Assembly: GCA_964537875.1 (NCBI GenBank)
Contig: CAZIDN010000007.1
Coordinates: 1-64,000 of the forward strand
Origin: JAPKZH01 sp964537875
GTDB lineage: Bacteria > Acidobacteriota > Aminicenantia > Aminicenantales > UBA4085
DNA: 64,000 nucleotides
Reading direction: 5' to 3'
In this document: positions 54,010-62,982 of the stretch, in pieces
Layout: each line of letters begins with the position of its first letter
Position numbering within the stretch: the stretch's first letter is position 1
Position numbers and translations under genes: made by a program
Notes under the pieces: generated by a model
Seen by the model: only the letters and a program-made list of their open reading frames with translations
The model's database searches: none
Told to the model about the DNA's origin: nothing

Positions 54010-55119
54010 TTATTTGTCCTTCCACACTTTCCCGTCCTGGCTGATGTACCAGGCCTCGCCGGATTTGCCACGGTAAATGGCCTCAAACAGGCTTGTCGTG
54101 GTCTGGATGACGGGCGGAAAGACAAAATCGTCGACTTTGAGGTCTTTTTCTTTGAGCCCGAGAGCTCCCAGGTCTGGGGAAAAATTTCCTTTTTCGGCTT
54201 TGAAGGCCCACTCTTTATAGTAGATTTTCCGTAGAGCCCATTTAGCTGCTTCCTCAGGCTTGTCCTGGAACGAATCTTTTCCCCGGCCGGCGGTCTTCCC
54301 GGAGAACTGGACATAGCCCCACATCTCGGGATAATGGATGTTGATCAAGCCCATGGGCGACCAGACCCAGTTGTCTTCGGCAAAAGGCTTTCCCGTCGCC
54401 GGATCCTTGGCTTTGACATATTGCCCGTTCTCGACGTTTATGCGATATTCCACCCGGGAAAAGTTGACGCGCCATTGATCTCCCGGCTTGGGCAATGACT
54501 TCGCCGCGGCGGCTTCTTTGAGGACCTCCCAAGGCATGGCGATCTCGACAAACCAGCCTTTGTCCTTGTCGCCGGGATTGTTGACTGTCCCGTTGACCTT
54601 GACCGCCGTCTGGAGTCCCTGGATATCCCAGGCATGGATCGCAGGCCCCCCATCCCGGTAGGGCCTGACCAGGAAAAGATCCCAGACCGTATTCAGGGCA
54701 TTGATCTCGAGCTCGTAGTAGTTGTGGGTATCGCCGTCGGGATCGATGAAGACCTCGAAATCATTGTCTTGGTAAATGATCGAATCGCGCTTGGTCAGCG
54801 TGGCCCAGACATCGGGCTCCTCGAGAAAGGCTCCGAAGTAAAAATAATCATTGTCCCAGAGCATTTTGACCATCGTTCGGTGCCGCGGCTTAGAACGGAG
54901 CGAGCCTTCGATATCCACAAAATTGTCCGACCAGGGGACCTTGGACCAGACCTCTTCATCCAAATTGCCGTCGACTTGGACCGGCCCGGCCGCCCTGTAA
55001 CAAATAGATTTTTTGGGATTAAAGGCAATCTTCGGCTCGGGAACCTTGGTTCCGTCCGAAAACCCTAGGATGATCGCAAGAAAACAAGCAGAAACAAGAA
55101 AAAAAATCCGCGATTTCAT
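54010..55119 (-). CDS. Exported CBM9-like carbohydrate-binding protein
   Basis: A 369-residue protein with a Sec signal (RIFFLVSACFLAIILGFSDG). The CBM9-like beta-sandwich runs from about 40 to 260: VQVDGNLDEEVWSKVPWSDNFVDIEGS, MLWDNDYFYFGAFLEEPDVWATLTKRDSIIYQDNDFEVFIDPDGDTHNYYELEINALNTVWDLFL, and GWFVEIAMPWEVL. The C-terminal 100 residues end with WYISQDGKVWKD and have no domain I recognise. The family (CBM-like 9_1) is common in glycan-degrading bacteria; here no catalytic domain is attached. GGAGAG precedes the ATG, and a 16-codon leader ORF lies directly upstream. Confidence 0.87.
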   Translation of the reverse strand: MKSRIFFLVSACFLAIILGFSDGTKVPEPKIAFNPKKSICYRAAGPVQVDGNLDEEVWSKVPWSDNFVDIEGSLRSKPRHRTMVKMLWDNDYFYFGAFLEEPDVWATLTKRDSIIYQDNDFEVFIDPDGDTHNYYELEINALNTVWDLFLVRPYRDGGPAIHAWDIQGLQTAVKVNGTVNNPGDKDKGWFVEIAMPWEVLKEAAAAKSLPKPGDQWRVNFSRVEYRINVENGQYVKAKDPATGKPFAEDNWVWSPMGLINIHYPEMWGYVQFSGKTAGRGKDSFQDKPEEAAKWALRKIYYKEWAFKAEKGNFSPDLGALGLKEKDLKVDDFVFPPVIQTTTSLFEAIYRGKSGEAWYISQDGKVWKDK

Positions 55120-55128
55120 CGTTCTCTC

Positions 55129-55179
55129 CTATGCCCGTTTTCCCTTATTTCTAGTTTTCCGAGGTGTGAGGGCAAACAT
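55129..55179 (-). CDS. 16-codon leader ORF before the CBM9-like gene
   Basis: AAAGGAGG stands 8 bases before ATG 55179; the frame encodes MFALTPRKTRNKGKRA and stops at TAG 55129-55131, 9 bases before the next ATG. The ribosome site is better than that of most genes here, which argues for translation. Role unknown; a truncated old gene start is the alternative. Confidence 0.4.
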   Translation of the reverse strand: MFALTPRKTRNKGKRA

Positions 55180-55328
55180 TCTATTTACCTCCTTTAATGT
55201 CCAAGGAGAAAGGAAGTTTAATAATTTTCGTTCTGCTCCATTTTATTCGGAAAACATAGTGAGGAAACGATCCGGATTGTTTCGCCTTTCTGTTCTCACG
55301 AAATGTGAGAGACTCATTTCTTCTTACC

Positions 55329-56471
55329 TTATCTTCCTTTCAATACTTCGCCAAGGGCCTTCCAGTGCTCATCCGTCATCGAGCTCATGGCGAACAGGGT
55401 GATTCCTCGCGCTCCGCCCTTGAAGGATCCCTCAACCGCTCGAGAAAGCTCCGCGGGCTTGATCTGAGAGATAAAAAGGCCGCTGTAAAGAGGACGCGAC
55501 GAAGGCAGCTCGGCGACGCCCTCCCGTGTGGCCGGCTCCAGCCAATCCAAATCCTTGGCGTAATAATAATGATAGATCATCGGATGGACTGTATCGAGCC
55601 TCCACTTCGGCCAGTCTTGGCGGACGTAGCGGCGGGAGAGCTCCGGCGTGGCAAAGACCGCCGCCGAAATCGGCTTTCCTTTTCTGTGGGCCGCATCGGC
55701 CAGCTTGTCGACGATGTTGGTAATCGTCTGATAACGGTAGTTCTTCCAGGCTTGATGAGAGGAAGGATCCTCGATTCTAAGCGGGTCGATGCCTTCGATC
55801 TCTTCGAAATTCTTGCGGCAGACAGGACAATAACAGAAATCGAACTGGGGATACTCTTTATCCTGGACGAGATTGTACTTGGGCTGCAGGGCTTCCGGCA
55901 GAATCACGTCCGGGTAGCGGATATAATCGAGGTGGATGCCCTTGATCCCTTCAATATCCGCCAGTTCCCGCACGAAATTTTCCAGGTATTCATAAACTTC
56001 GGGGCGCGAAGGACAGAGCCATTTGTAAGAAGGGATATATGGCTGTTTGGCCAGCGTCGAATCGCCGCTGCGGCTGACAACGAACCAGTCGGGATGATCT
56101 TTCTCGACGGCCGCGGCATTGCAGATCAGGGCGCAGATCCAGGCGTGGACTTCGAGACCGGCTTGCTTGGCCGCGGGCAAAATCTTGGCCAATTCATCGA
56201 CCTCATGGACGGCAAAAGAGCTTGGATAAAAGGCCTTGGCCCCGGTATAGCTCAGAAGATGGACCGCCTGGATCCCCGCCCCGGCCGCTTGGTCGAATTT
56301 TCTTTTCCATGACTCGGCCGAAATTTTCGGGTCAGGATGAGCCCACATCCAGTTCTTAATCTCATTTTTCGGCGCCTTTTCAAGCGGCTGCGCCTCTTTC
56401 GTGAATAGATGAGTCCCGGCGATCGTTAAGGCGCCCGCTCCCAAGCCGGCCAAAAATTCCCGTCTTTTCAT
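55329..56471 (-). CDS. Tat-exported GH10-like (DUF187-type) glycosidase family protein
   Basis: A 380-residue protein with a Tat signal (KRREFLAGLGAGALTIAG). The remainder is a TIM barrel of the glycosyl-hydrolase-like 10 group (PF02638-like): AGIQAVHLLSYTGAKAFYPSS, AAKQAGLEVHAWICALICN, CPSRPEVYEYLENFVRELADIEGIKGIHLDYIRYPD, and DTVHPMIYHYYYAKDLDWLEP. A CPVC pair (FCYCPVCRKNF) may bind metal. YIRYPD is a hallmark of this family, whose substrates include amino-sugar polymers in a few cases. ATG 56471 is used since it begins the Tat motif; ATG 56489 has no ribosome site. Confidence 0.82.
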   Translation of the reverse strand: MKRREFLAGLGAGALTIAGTHLFTKEAQPLEKAPKNEIKNWMWAHPDPKISAESWKRKFDQAAGAGIQAVHLLSYTGAKAFYPSSFAVHEVDELAKILPAAKQAGLEVHAWICALICNAAAVEKDHPDWFVVSRSGDSTLAKQPYIPSYKWLCPSRPEVYEYLENFVRELADIEGIKGIHLDYIRYPDVILPEALQPKYNLVQDKEYPQFDFCYCPVCRKNFEEIEGIDPLRIEDPSSHQAWKNYRYQTITNIVDKLADAAHRKGKPISAAVFATPELSRRYVRQDWPKWRLDTVHPMIYHYYYAKDLDWLEPATREGVAELPSSRPLYSGLFISQIKPAELSRAVEGSFKGGARGITLFAMSSMTDEHWKALGEVLKGR

Positions 56472-56589
56472 ACGACCTCGTTCATTCAATTTAAACAGAA
56501 AATTATGAAGGGGTCAAATCCCAAAATTCCCATTGGGATCCGCCATTATTGATAGCCGAATGCTATTCATGAAGATAGATTAATAGAAA

Positions 56590-56662
56590 GGAGCATCCTC
56601 CCATGAATTCATCGCCAAATGCTCCTGGGAAGGAAGGAAACCCTAGGCAAGGGTTTTCTTCC
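56590..56662. terminator. Tandem hairpins after the barrel-protein gene
   Basis: First stem: GGAAGGAAACCCT (56632-56644) pairs with AGGGTTTTCTTCC (56650-56662) with one G-T. Second: GGAGCAT (56590-56596) pairs with ATGCTCC (56619-56625), enclosing ATGAATTCAT, itself a palindrome. They lie 30-100 bases past the 3' end of the gene at 56693. No T-run follows, so termination is only a possibility. Confidence 0.45.
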
Positions 56663-56692
56663 AAGAGTATCCGACAGGCCCCGCGCCTTTTC

Positions 56693-59600
56693 CTAGAATC
56701 CCGGATAGAAGCTGAATTGCCAGTAGCCGCTCTTACTGTAGAGGGGACGGTCGAACGGCCAGACATAGTTGACGCCGAGCACGAGATACCCCAGGAGGTT
56801 GACTCTCAGGCCGAAACCCGCGCTGGAAATGGGCTTCTGGATTCCATGCGGCGAAAGGATCGGCAAGCGCGGACTGTTGGTGGAATCCCAGGCGACTCCG
56901 ACATCATAGAAGGCCAGGAAATCCACGGGGAAGATCCCGTAAAATCCCTTGCCGATTCCCAGGGCCCCGAACAGCGGAAAACGCAGTTCAAAATTGGCGA
57001 CCATCATCCGGCTTCCCCACAGCCTGTTGAAATCGAAAGTATCTTTGGTTTCGGGATCGACTTCCTGCGCGGTAAAGGACCCGTAGTTGTAGCCCCGCAC
57101 GAGAGTATCGTATCCGAGAAACATCGGATACAGCCTCTGATCATCAGAGCCCTTTCCATAGCGTCCATAAGTCATGACACGGAAGGCCAAGGTGAACGGC
57201 TTGACGGGCATTAAATACCGCCTGTAATCCCCCAACAAGGAATAAAATTTGAGCGATCCGACGGTAGGCGAAGCCTCGAGTCTGTAGCTCTGGCCCAGAA
57301 TCGGGGCTGTCGCGCCGAAGAAGGCGCTGTCATAGACCAAGGCGGCGGAGGCATAGGCCATGGCCAGGCCCGGAGGGGACGGCAGCTTGGTTTTTTCATC
57401 CAAGATGAGGGTGTTGTCGTACATGGAGTAAGCGCGGGTGTAGACGACATTGTTAAAATCAATGTAATTTAGTCCAGCCGACAATTCAAACCGTTGCATC
57501 TGACTGAAAGGATAGGAAGCAAAGCCTCCGATCTGATAATAGATCTGTCGATAAAGAACTTCCTCTTCGATATAGGCCGGCTCATTGAAGACATAGTCTG
57601 TGTAGACGTTATAGCCGCCATAAACATAGGGGATGCGATAGGCAATGGCCCCCCAATTCAGGCGATTCCTCGAGTTCACGTACTGGGCGAGGAAAGAGGA
57701 ATCTTCCAGCCGGTTGTAGACCTGGACCATCGTGGCCAGGTTATGGAAGCCGAGCATGTCGCTCCAGAACAGGGTGATCCCGCCGCCCCCGTAGGTGCCG
57801 TAGCGGTCGACGCCGACTCCCATCTGGGGCGGCGTGGCAAAGTCCAGGGACAGCTTGGGCTTGTACTGGCTGAAGCCGAATTTGGTTGCATCCGGAAGCC
57901 CGAACCAGGGATTCTTGAGCAGTCCGAGAATCTCGGATCCGGATCGCTCTTTGGGAGGCAGCACGGCCGGAGAGTATTGCCCTGCCGGGACCTCCACGGC
58001 TTTGCCCGCCAGCAAATCATGAGGTTCGATGGTGTAGATGCTGAAATTTCCGTCGTCATAGACGCTATACAGCAGGTCATTCGTTTTCGCTGCGATCGAC
58101 AGGGCCGGGCTGAGCTGGGTTATCCCGCTGACCCCGGTATAGAGGTTGGTGACCTCGGTTACATTTCCGGATTCGATGGCCAGCCTGTACACGTTGGGAA
58201 TGCCGTTTTGGTCGGAGATAAAGTGGAGACTCTTGGAATCCGATGACCATTGGGGATTGACGCTTTTTGCGGCATCAAATGTTTTCAGCTCCTTGATCTC
58301 GCCCGATTCAGGATCCATCAAGGCCAGACGGAAACCGCCCATATTCAACACATCCATCTTCGTCGTGAATCGTTCGGTCACGAAGGCGATCGTGCGTCCG
58401 TCCGGCGACCAGACGGGATGAATATCTCCGTAGGGATCCCCCGTCATATTCTTCAGTTTCTTCGTTTCCAGGTCATAGATATAGAGATCGGTATAGCCGC
58501 CGGCCAATCCCGAGAAGGCGATCTTTTTGCCGTCCGGTGACCAGGTCGGGTTGAGGATCTCGCCGAGTTCGGGGAACTTGATTTCCTCGCTGATCTTCTG
58601 ACCTTCGACATCGAGAAGGGCCAGCACCGGCTTGCCGGCGCTCACCGCCCCGAAGACAAACTGTTTGCCCGTCATGTCCCAGGAGCCGGCGGAATTGATA
58701 AACTGGATGCTCTGGAAATGGGGATCTACAGACGTCCGGGTGATTCTTCTGGTCGTTTTTCCCGTCTTTGCGTCTCCGATGAACATATCGAGTGAGAACA
58801 AGTCTCTCGAAGAAATGTAGACAAACTTCTTGCCGTCCGGGCTGAGCACGGGAGCGACATTATACGGGTCGTATTCAGAGCCTTTGACCAGCAGCCGTCC
58901 CGTCGCCGTCGGGGGCTGGGTTGTCTGCTGGTAGGGGCTGTAATCTTTCTTCAGGGCGGCCTGCCAGTCTTCGGACAATTTTTTCAAGTTGATGCCGAGC
59001 GCCCTTTCCATGGCCTTCTCGTAGTCGGCGCCCCGGACGATGTCTTTCATCACTTTAACCACGACCAGGTCGCCCCAACGGCCGCCGATATACGCCCAGA
59101 CCGCCTGGCCGTAGCGGTAGGGAAAATAGCGATAAGGATCCCTGAGGTCTTTGATCGTGGGCATCTTCTTTTTCTTGATCACATCCCGCATCCACATCGC
59201 CGTGTTCGAGTCCACGGGACCGATCGAAAGATATTCGGCCATCCCCTCGACGACCCAGAGGGGCGCCCGTTCCAAGCCGCCCATGCTCTGTCCGGAATAC
59301 TGTTGAGCCGGCCCGGCCGCCATATCGTACTGGAAGGCATGGACCAGCTCGTGGCCGATGACATGGTCTGTTTCTTCGAGCGAGGCGCCGAAGGGCAGGA
59401 TGATGCGCCGCTTCATGGATTCCGTGACGCCGCCCGTCCCTTCGCCGATGATATCGGACAGGACCGTGGTCTGCTCAAACTGAGGGTGGCTGGCGTACAT
59501 AATCAGGGCCTGGCGGCCGCGCAGTTCGTAATTGAAGAGCCGGGCGTATCTCTTGTACCAGCGCTCGGCCATCCGGGCGCCCACCTTGGTAGCCTGTTCT

Positions 59601-59791
59601 TCCTCCGGATAAAAATAGACGTCGAAATGCTCGGTCTTTAAAACTCTATAATCAAATTTCTCGTATTGGACCTTGTTCCGGCCGAAGTACTGCCCGAACA
59701 CGGGCTGTAGGGTCAACACCAGGCCTAAACACAGGGCAGCCAAGAAAAAAACCGTCTTCCGAGGGCGTTTTAACATTATCCTTGAAATCAT
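56693..59791 (-). CDS. Fusion of gluzincin peptidase, PD40 propeller and Omp85-like barrel
   Basis: A 1032-residue exported protein with a Sec signal (KTVFFLAALCLGLVLTLQPVFG). Residues about 45-310 form a peptidase-MA-type domain with HELVH at 147-151 and Glu in WVVEGMAEYLS (180-188) as third zinc ligand. Residues about 340-640 are TolB/PD40 propeller repeats (LNPTWSPDGKKIAFSG, IHPVWSPDGRTIAFVTE, VNPQWSSDSKSLHFIS). From about 670 to the end is a beta barrel ending in FSFYPGF, resembling the BamA/TamA surface-antigen family, including LFGALGIGKGFYGIFPVDFLAFYDVG and VNLLGYLVLGVNYVWPFDRP. No POTRA repeats are seen. ATG 59791 follows AAAGGAG; an upstream in-frame ATG at 59899 is rejected. It likely exposes or receives the peptidase at the outer membrane. 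Confidence 0.85.
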   Translation of the reverse strand: MISRIMLKRPRKTVFFLAALCLGLVLTLQPVFGQYFGRNKVQYEKFDYRVLKTEHFDVYFYPEEEQATKVGARMAERWYKRYARLFNYELRGRQALIMYASHPQFEQTTVLSDIIGEGTGGVTESMKRRIILPFGASLEETDHVIGHELVHAFQYDMAAGPAQQYSGQSMGGLERAPLWVVEGMAEYLSIGPVDSNTAMWMRDVIKKKKMPTIKDLRDPYRYFPYRYGQAVWAYIGGRWGDLVVVKVMKDIVRGADYEKAMERALGINLKKLSEDWQAALKKDYSPYQQTTQPPTATGRLLVKGSEYDPYNVAPVLSPDGKKFVYISSRDLFSLDMFIGDAKTGKTTRRITRTSVDPHFQSIQFINSAGSWDMTGKQFVFGAVSAGKPVLALLDVEGQKISEEIKFPELGEILNPTWSPDGKKIAFSGLAGGYTDLYIYDLETKKLKNMTGDPYGDIHPVWSPDGRTIAFVTERFTTKMDVLNMGGFRLALMDPESGEIKELKTFDAAKSVNPQWSSDSKSLHFISDQNGIPNVYRLAIESGNVTEVTNLYTGVSGITQLSPALSIAAKTNDLLYSVYDDGNFSIYTIEPHDLLAGKAVEVPAGQYSPAVLPPKERSGSEILGLLKNPWFGLPDATKFGFSQYKPKLSLDFATPPQMGVGVDRYGTYGGGGITLFWSDMLGFHNLATMVQVYNRLEDSSFLAQYVNSRNRLNWGAIAYRIPYVYGGYNVYTDYVFNEPAYIEEEVLYRQIYYQIGGFASYPFSQMQRFELSAGLNYIDFNNVVYTRAYSMYDNTLILDEKTKLPSPPGLAMAYASAALVYDSAFFGATAPILGQSYRLEASPTVGSLKFYSLLGDYRRYLMPVKPFTLAFRVMTYGRYGKGSDDQRLYPMFLGYDTLVRGYNYGSFTAQEVDPETKDTFDFNRLWGSRMMVANFELRFPLFGALGIGKGFYGIFPVDFLAFYDVGVAWDSTNSPRLPILSPHGIQKPISSAGFGLRVNLLGYLVLGVNYVWPFDRPLYSKSGYWQFSFYPGF

Positions 59792-59843
59792 GGTCAGGTC
59801 TCCTTTCCGCGGCTTGCCGCCCGGAGGGGCAGCCGCAGGTTTA

Positions 59844-59872
59844 AATATAGGTAATCCTATAGGATTTGTCAA
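59844..59872 (-). promoter_or_regulatory. Promoter with palindromic spacer, for the fusion gene
   Basis: Minus-strand TTGACA (59872-59867) and TATATT (59849-59844), spacer 17. The spacer contains AATCCTATAGGATT (59853-59866), a perfect 14-bp palindrome, well placed to be a repressor site. The rest of the 360-base gap up to 60151 shows nothing further. Confidence 0.65.
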
Positions 59873-60151
59873 TTCTAAGGTGGAGCACAAATCTTTCATC
59901 CTGGTCTCTTGCCTCTCTTGTATACAAAAAACGTGCCAAGTCAGCCTTCCTGAACGAAGAAAAAGGGAAGGCCCAGACTGTCCTTTGTTGGTGACAACTG
60001 ACTGTCCTCAAGGTCATTGCTTGCATATCTTAACCCATAAATTAGACAATTCAAAATCAACTTTTCTTGGCACGGCCATCCCCTTCTAATCATTAAAGAT
60101 ATGAGGTGATGCGGGCCAAATTCCGCAGATTGCGGAAGACAGCCCCGGAAT

Positions 60152-62806
60152 TCATCGAATCTCGATCTTTGCGGTCAGGACCTGGTCAGGCCATTCGGCC
60201 GCCTGCCCCTTGAAGCCGGGCTGGATTCCTCCGACGGACACCTCAAACACCCCCGGTTCGACAGCCCTCTTAAGATCCTTGCCAATCAGCGAAAATTGTT
60301 CGGGCCTCAGGCTGAATCTGACGGTTTTCTTTTCTCCGGGGTTCAAGAAAACCCTCTCAAAACCCTGCAGCGCCTTTAGAGGAACCGGAACGGAAGCTAC
60401 GACATCCGTGAGGTAAAGTTGGACGACCTCCTCACCCGCCTTGGCTCCTATGTTCTGGACGTCCACGGCGACAGTCACGTCGCGATCGGCCGTTACGATT
60501 TCGGGGACCGCAAGATTCGAATACTCGAATTTCGTGAAGCTCAGCCCGAAGCCGAACGGATAAAGCGGCCGGCCTTGGAAATAGCGGTAGGTGCGTCCTT
60601 TCATCGCATAATCCTTAAAAGGAGGGAGGTCGTTCACGGACCTATAAAATGTGACCGGCAGCCGGCCGCCCGGATTATAGTCGCCGAACAAAACGTCGGC
60701 GACGGCATACCCGGCTGCCTGGCCGGGGTACCAGGCTTCGATGATAGCGGGGATGTTCTCGCTGGCCCAGTTGACCGCCACGGCGCTGCCATTCAGAAGG
60801 ACCAGGACGACCGGCTTGCCGAGCCCGGCGACCGACTTCATGAGGTCCTCCTGGACGGCCGGCAGGTCAAGGGTGAGCCTGTCCCCGCCCGCAAACCCCT
60901 CTACGGGCACATCCATCTCTTCTCCCTCGAGCCGCGGGGACAGGCCCATGGCCAAGATCACGACATCCGCTTTCCCGGCTTTTTCCAGGGCCTCTTTCTT
61001 GTGATCGATGCCGGGCAGCCTCCATAAAAGCCTGATCTGGGCGTCGCCCGCCCGCTCAAAAAATTCAACCTTGATCTTGTAGCGCTTGCCGCCGAGGAGG
61101 TCCACAGGCTTATAGGTTTTTCGAGGATGATGCGTCCCCTCAAAACTGACAAGAAGCTTTTCGTCGAGAAAAATCCGGAATCCGTTGAACCCTTCGGCGC
61201 CGAGCATGTAGATCCCGGACACCGGCGGGACGATCTCCCCTGTCCAGCGCACGCCGAAATTGTCCGGGTCAAAATTTGGGTCCGGCGCTCCGTCCCACCA
61301 GTTGAAATCGAGCCTCTTGTCGATACGCATGAACACCGGCTCTCCCTGAAAATCACGGTTATTGAAATATTCGCCCTTCAGGCCGTTCACCGGTTTGCCG
61401 GCATCAGAGGTGAGGAAAGCCGTGGCCGGCACGACTTCCAGGACCGGCATATTCGCCGCCCATTCGCAGCCCAGAGCGTAAAGGACTTTCGTCTCAGGAC
61501 CGACCTTGTCGATGATTCCCTGCAAAAGCGTTTCCGGATTGGACGGTGTCCCGTTATAGTTGCCGAGCAGGACTTCCACATCGGCGGCGTTCGGCCCGAT
61601 AACCGCGATCGTCTTCAAAGCCCTGGACAAAGGGAGAATTTCCTTATCGTTCTTTAAAAGAACGATCGATTTTCTGGCGGCTTCGAGGGCCAGGATCCTA
61701 TGCGACTTGCTGTCGACGACCGAATAGGGGATCTTCGCGTAGGGCACCATCTCCGGCGGGTCGAACATGCCCAGCTTGAAGCGCGCCCGGAAAAGCCTTT
61801 TGACGGAAACGTCGATCTCTTTCTCTGTGATCCACCCTTTCTTGACGGCCTCCATCAGATTCTTGTACTCGTGGCCGCAGCTGAGATCGCATCCGGATTT
61901 CACGGCCAGCGCCGCCGCTTCGGCCGAAGTTGCGACGATCTTGTGTCCCGCGGTGATATCGGTGATGGCGCCGCAGTCAGAAACGACATATCCGCTGAAA
62001 CCCCATTCATTGCGCAGGATGGACGTCAGCAGACGGGAGCTGCCGCAGCATGCTTCGCCCATGTATCTGTTGTAAGCGCACATCACGGAAAACGCCTTGG
62101 CTTCCATGATGCAGGCCTGGAAATGAGGCAGATAGGACTCGAGGAAGTCCCGCTCGTCCGTGACGGCGTCGAAGGAATGACGGTCTGTCTCGGGCCCGCT
62201 GTGGACGACATAATGCTTGGGCGTTGCGACGACCTTCAAATAACGCGGATCCTGGCCTTGCAGACCCTGGATGAAGGCCACGCCGAAGCGGCCGGTCAAA
62301 TACGGATCTTCTCCGTACGTCTCCATCCCCCGGCCCCAGCGCGGGTCGCGGAACAGGTTGATGTTCGGCGACCAGAATGTGAGACCCTGGTAGATCCCGC
62401 GCAGGCCCCTCCGGACGAACTCGTGGTGTTTGGCCCTGGCTTCGTCCGAAATTGCCGTCGCCACCCTTTGCATGAGATCGGTATCCCAAGTTGCGGCCAG
62501 CCCGATGGCTTGGGGAAAAACTGTGGCCAGGCCCGCCCGCGCCACGCCGTGCAAGCCTTCGTTCCACCAGTCATATTTTGGAATGTCGAGCCTGTCGACG
62601 GCGGCCGCATCGTTCATCATCTGGGAGACTTTTTCCTCAAGCGTCATCCGCGAGACCAAATCATAGAGCCGTTTTTCAAGGGGGAGTCCGGGGTCTTTAT
62701 AAGCCGGCCCAGGACTCATCTTTTTCGCGCACCGGCTGCCGCCAACGACAAAGAAAACAGCGATCAAAAGAGGGGAGAAAAGTTTCCAATGACGGCGCAC
62801 GTCCAT
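60152..62806 (-). CDS. GH3 glycosidase with inserted PA14 domain, probable lipoprotein
   Basis: An 884-residue exported enzyme; the signal ends in VVGGSRCAKK, a probable lipidation cysteine. GH3 N-domain: GLHGVARAGLATVFPQAIGLAATWD, FWSPNINLFRDPRWGRGMETYGEDPYLTG, KHYVVHSGPETDRHSFDA and nucleophile Asp in GYVVSDCGAITD. The C-domain opens at SIVLLKNDKEILPLS and includes VIGPNAADVEVLLGNYNG. A PA14 domain is inserted (GLKGEYFNNRDFQGEPVF to RLLWRLPG), and a fibronectin-III-like end follows (VQNIGAKAGEEVVQLYL). The GH3 type with KHYVVHSGPE and WWNEGLHG resembles xylosidase/arabinofuranosidase or glucosidase; exact substrate unclear. GGAGGG precedes the ATG. Confidence 0.93.
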   Translation of the reverse strand: MDVRRHWKLFSPLLIAVFFVVGGSRCAKKMSPGPAYKDPGLPLEKRLYDLVSRMTLEEKVSQMMNDAAAVDRLDIPKYDWWNEGLHGVARAGLATVFPQAIGLAATWDTDLMQRVATAISDEARAKHHEFVRRGLRGIYQGLTFWSPNINLFRDPRWGRGMETYGEDPYLTGRFGVAFIQGLQGQDPRYLKVVATPKHYVVHSGPETDRHSFDAVTDERDFLESYLPHFQACIMEAKAFSVMCAYNRYMGEACCGSSRLLTSILRNEWGFSGYVVSDCGAITDITAGHKIVATSAEAAALAVKSGCDLSCGHEYKNLMEAVKKGWITEKEIDVSVKRLFRARFKLGMFDPPEMVPYAKIPYSVVDSKSHRILALEAARKSIVLLKNDKEILPLSRALKTIAVIGPNAADVEVLLGNYNGTPSNPETLLQGIIDKVGPETKVLYALGCEWAANMPVLEVVPATAFLTSDAGKPVNGLKGEYFNNRDFQGEPVFMRIDKRLDFNWWDGAPDPNFDPDNFGVRWTGEIVPPVSGIYMLGAEGFNGFRIFLDEKLLVSFEGTHHPRKTYKPVDLLGGKRYKIKVEFFERAGDAQIRLLWRLPGIDHKKEALEKAGKADVVILAMGLSPRLEGEEMDVPVEGFAGGDRLTLDLPAVQEDLMKSVAGLGKPVVLVLLNGSAVAVNWASENIPAIIEAWYPGQAAGYAVADVLFGDYNPGGRLPVTFYRSVNDLPPFKDYAMKGRTYRYFQGRPLYPFGFGLSFTKFEYSNLAVPEIVTADRDVTVAVDVQNIGAKAGEEVVQLYLTDVVASVPVPLKALQGFERVFLNPGEKKTVRFSLRPEQFSLIGKDLKRAVEPGVFEVSVGGIQPGFKGQAAEWPDQVLTAKIEIR

Positions 62807-62982
62807 AAGGCCCTCCTTGAAATTGGGACGGTTATCTACTCCGACGACATCGTTTCAGAAAAGAGGGCCGTCCCTTTGATTGACTTTTTTGATCTGCCCT
62901 GCATGGCTTCGATGGGGACGATGTTCATCTCGATCCGTTCCTTGCCCCGGATGATGGTCAAGACGAGCGGCTTCCGGGGAAA

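Noticed and set aside
56510..56545. GGGGTCAAATCCC at 56510 as another family A copy
   Set aside because: Only a half end is present; the loop motif and TTTGACCCC partner are missing, so chance similarity or a worn remnant cannot be separated.
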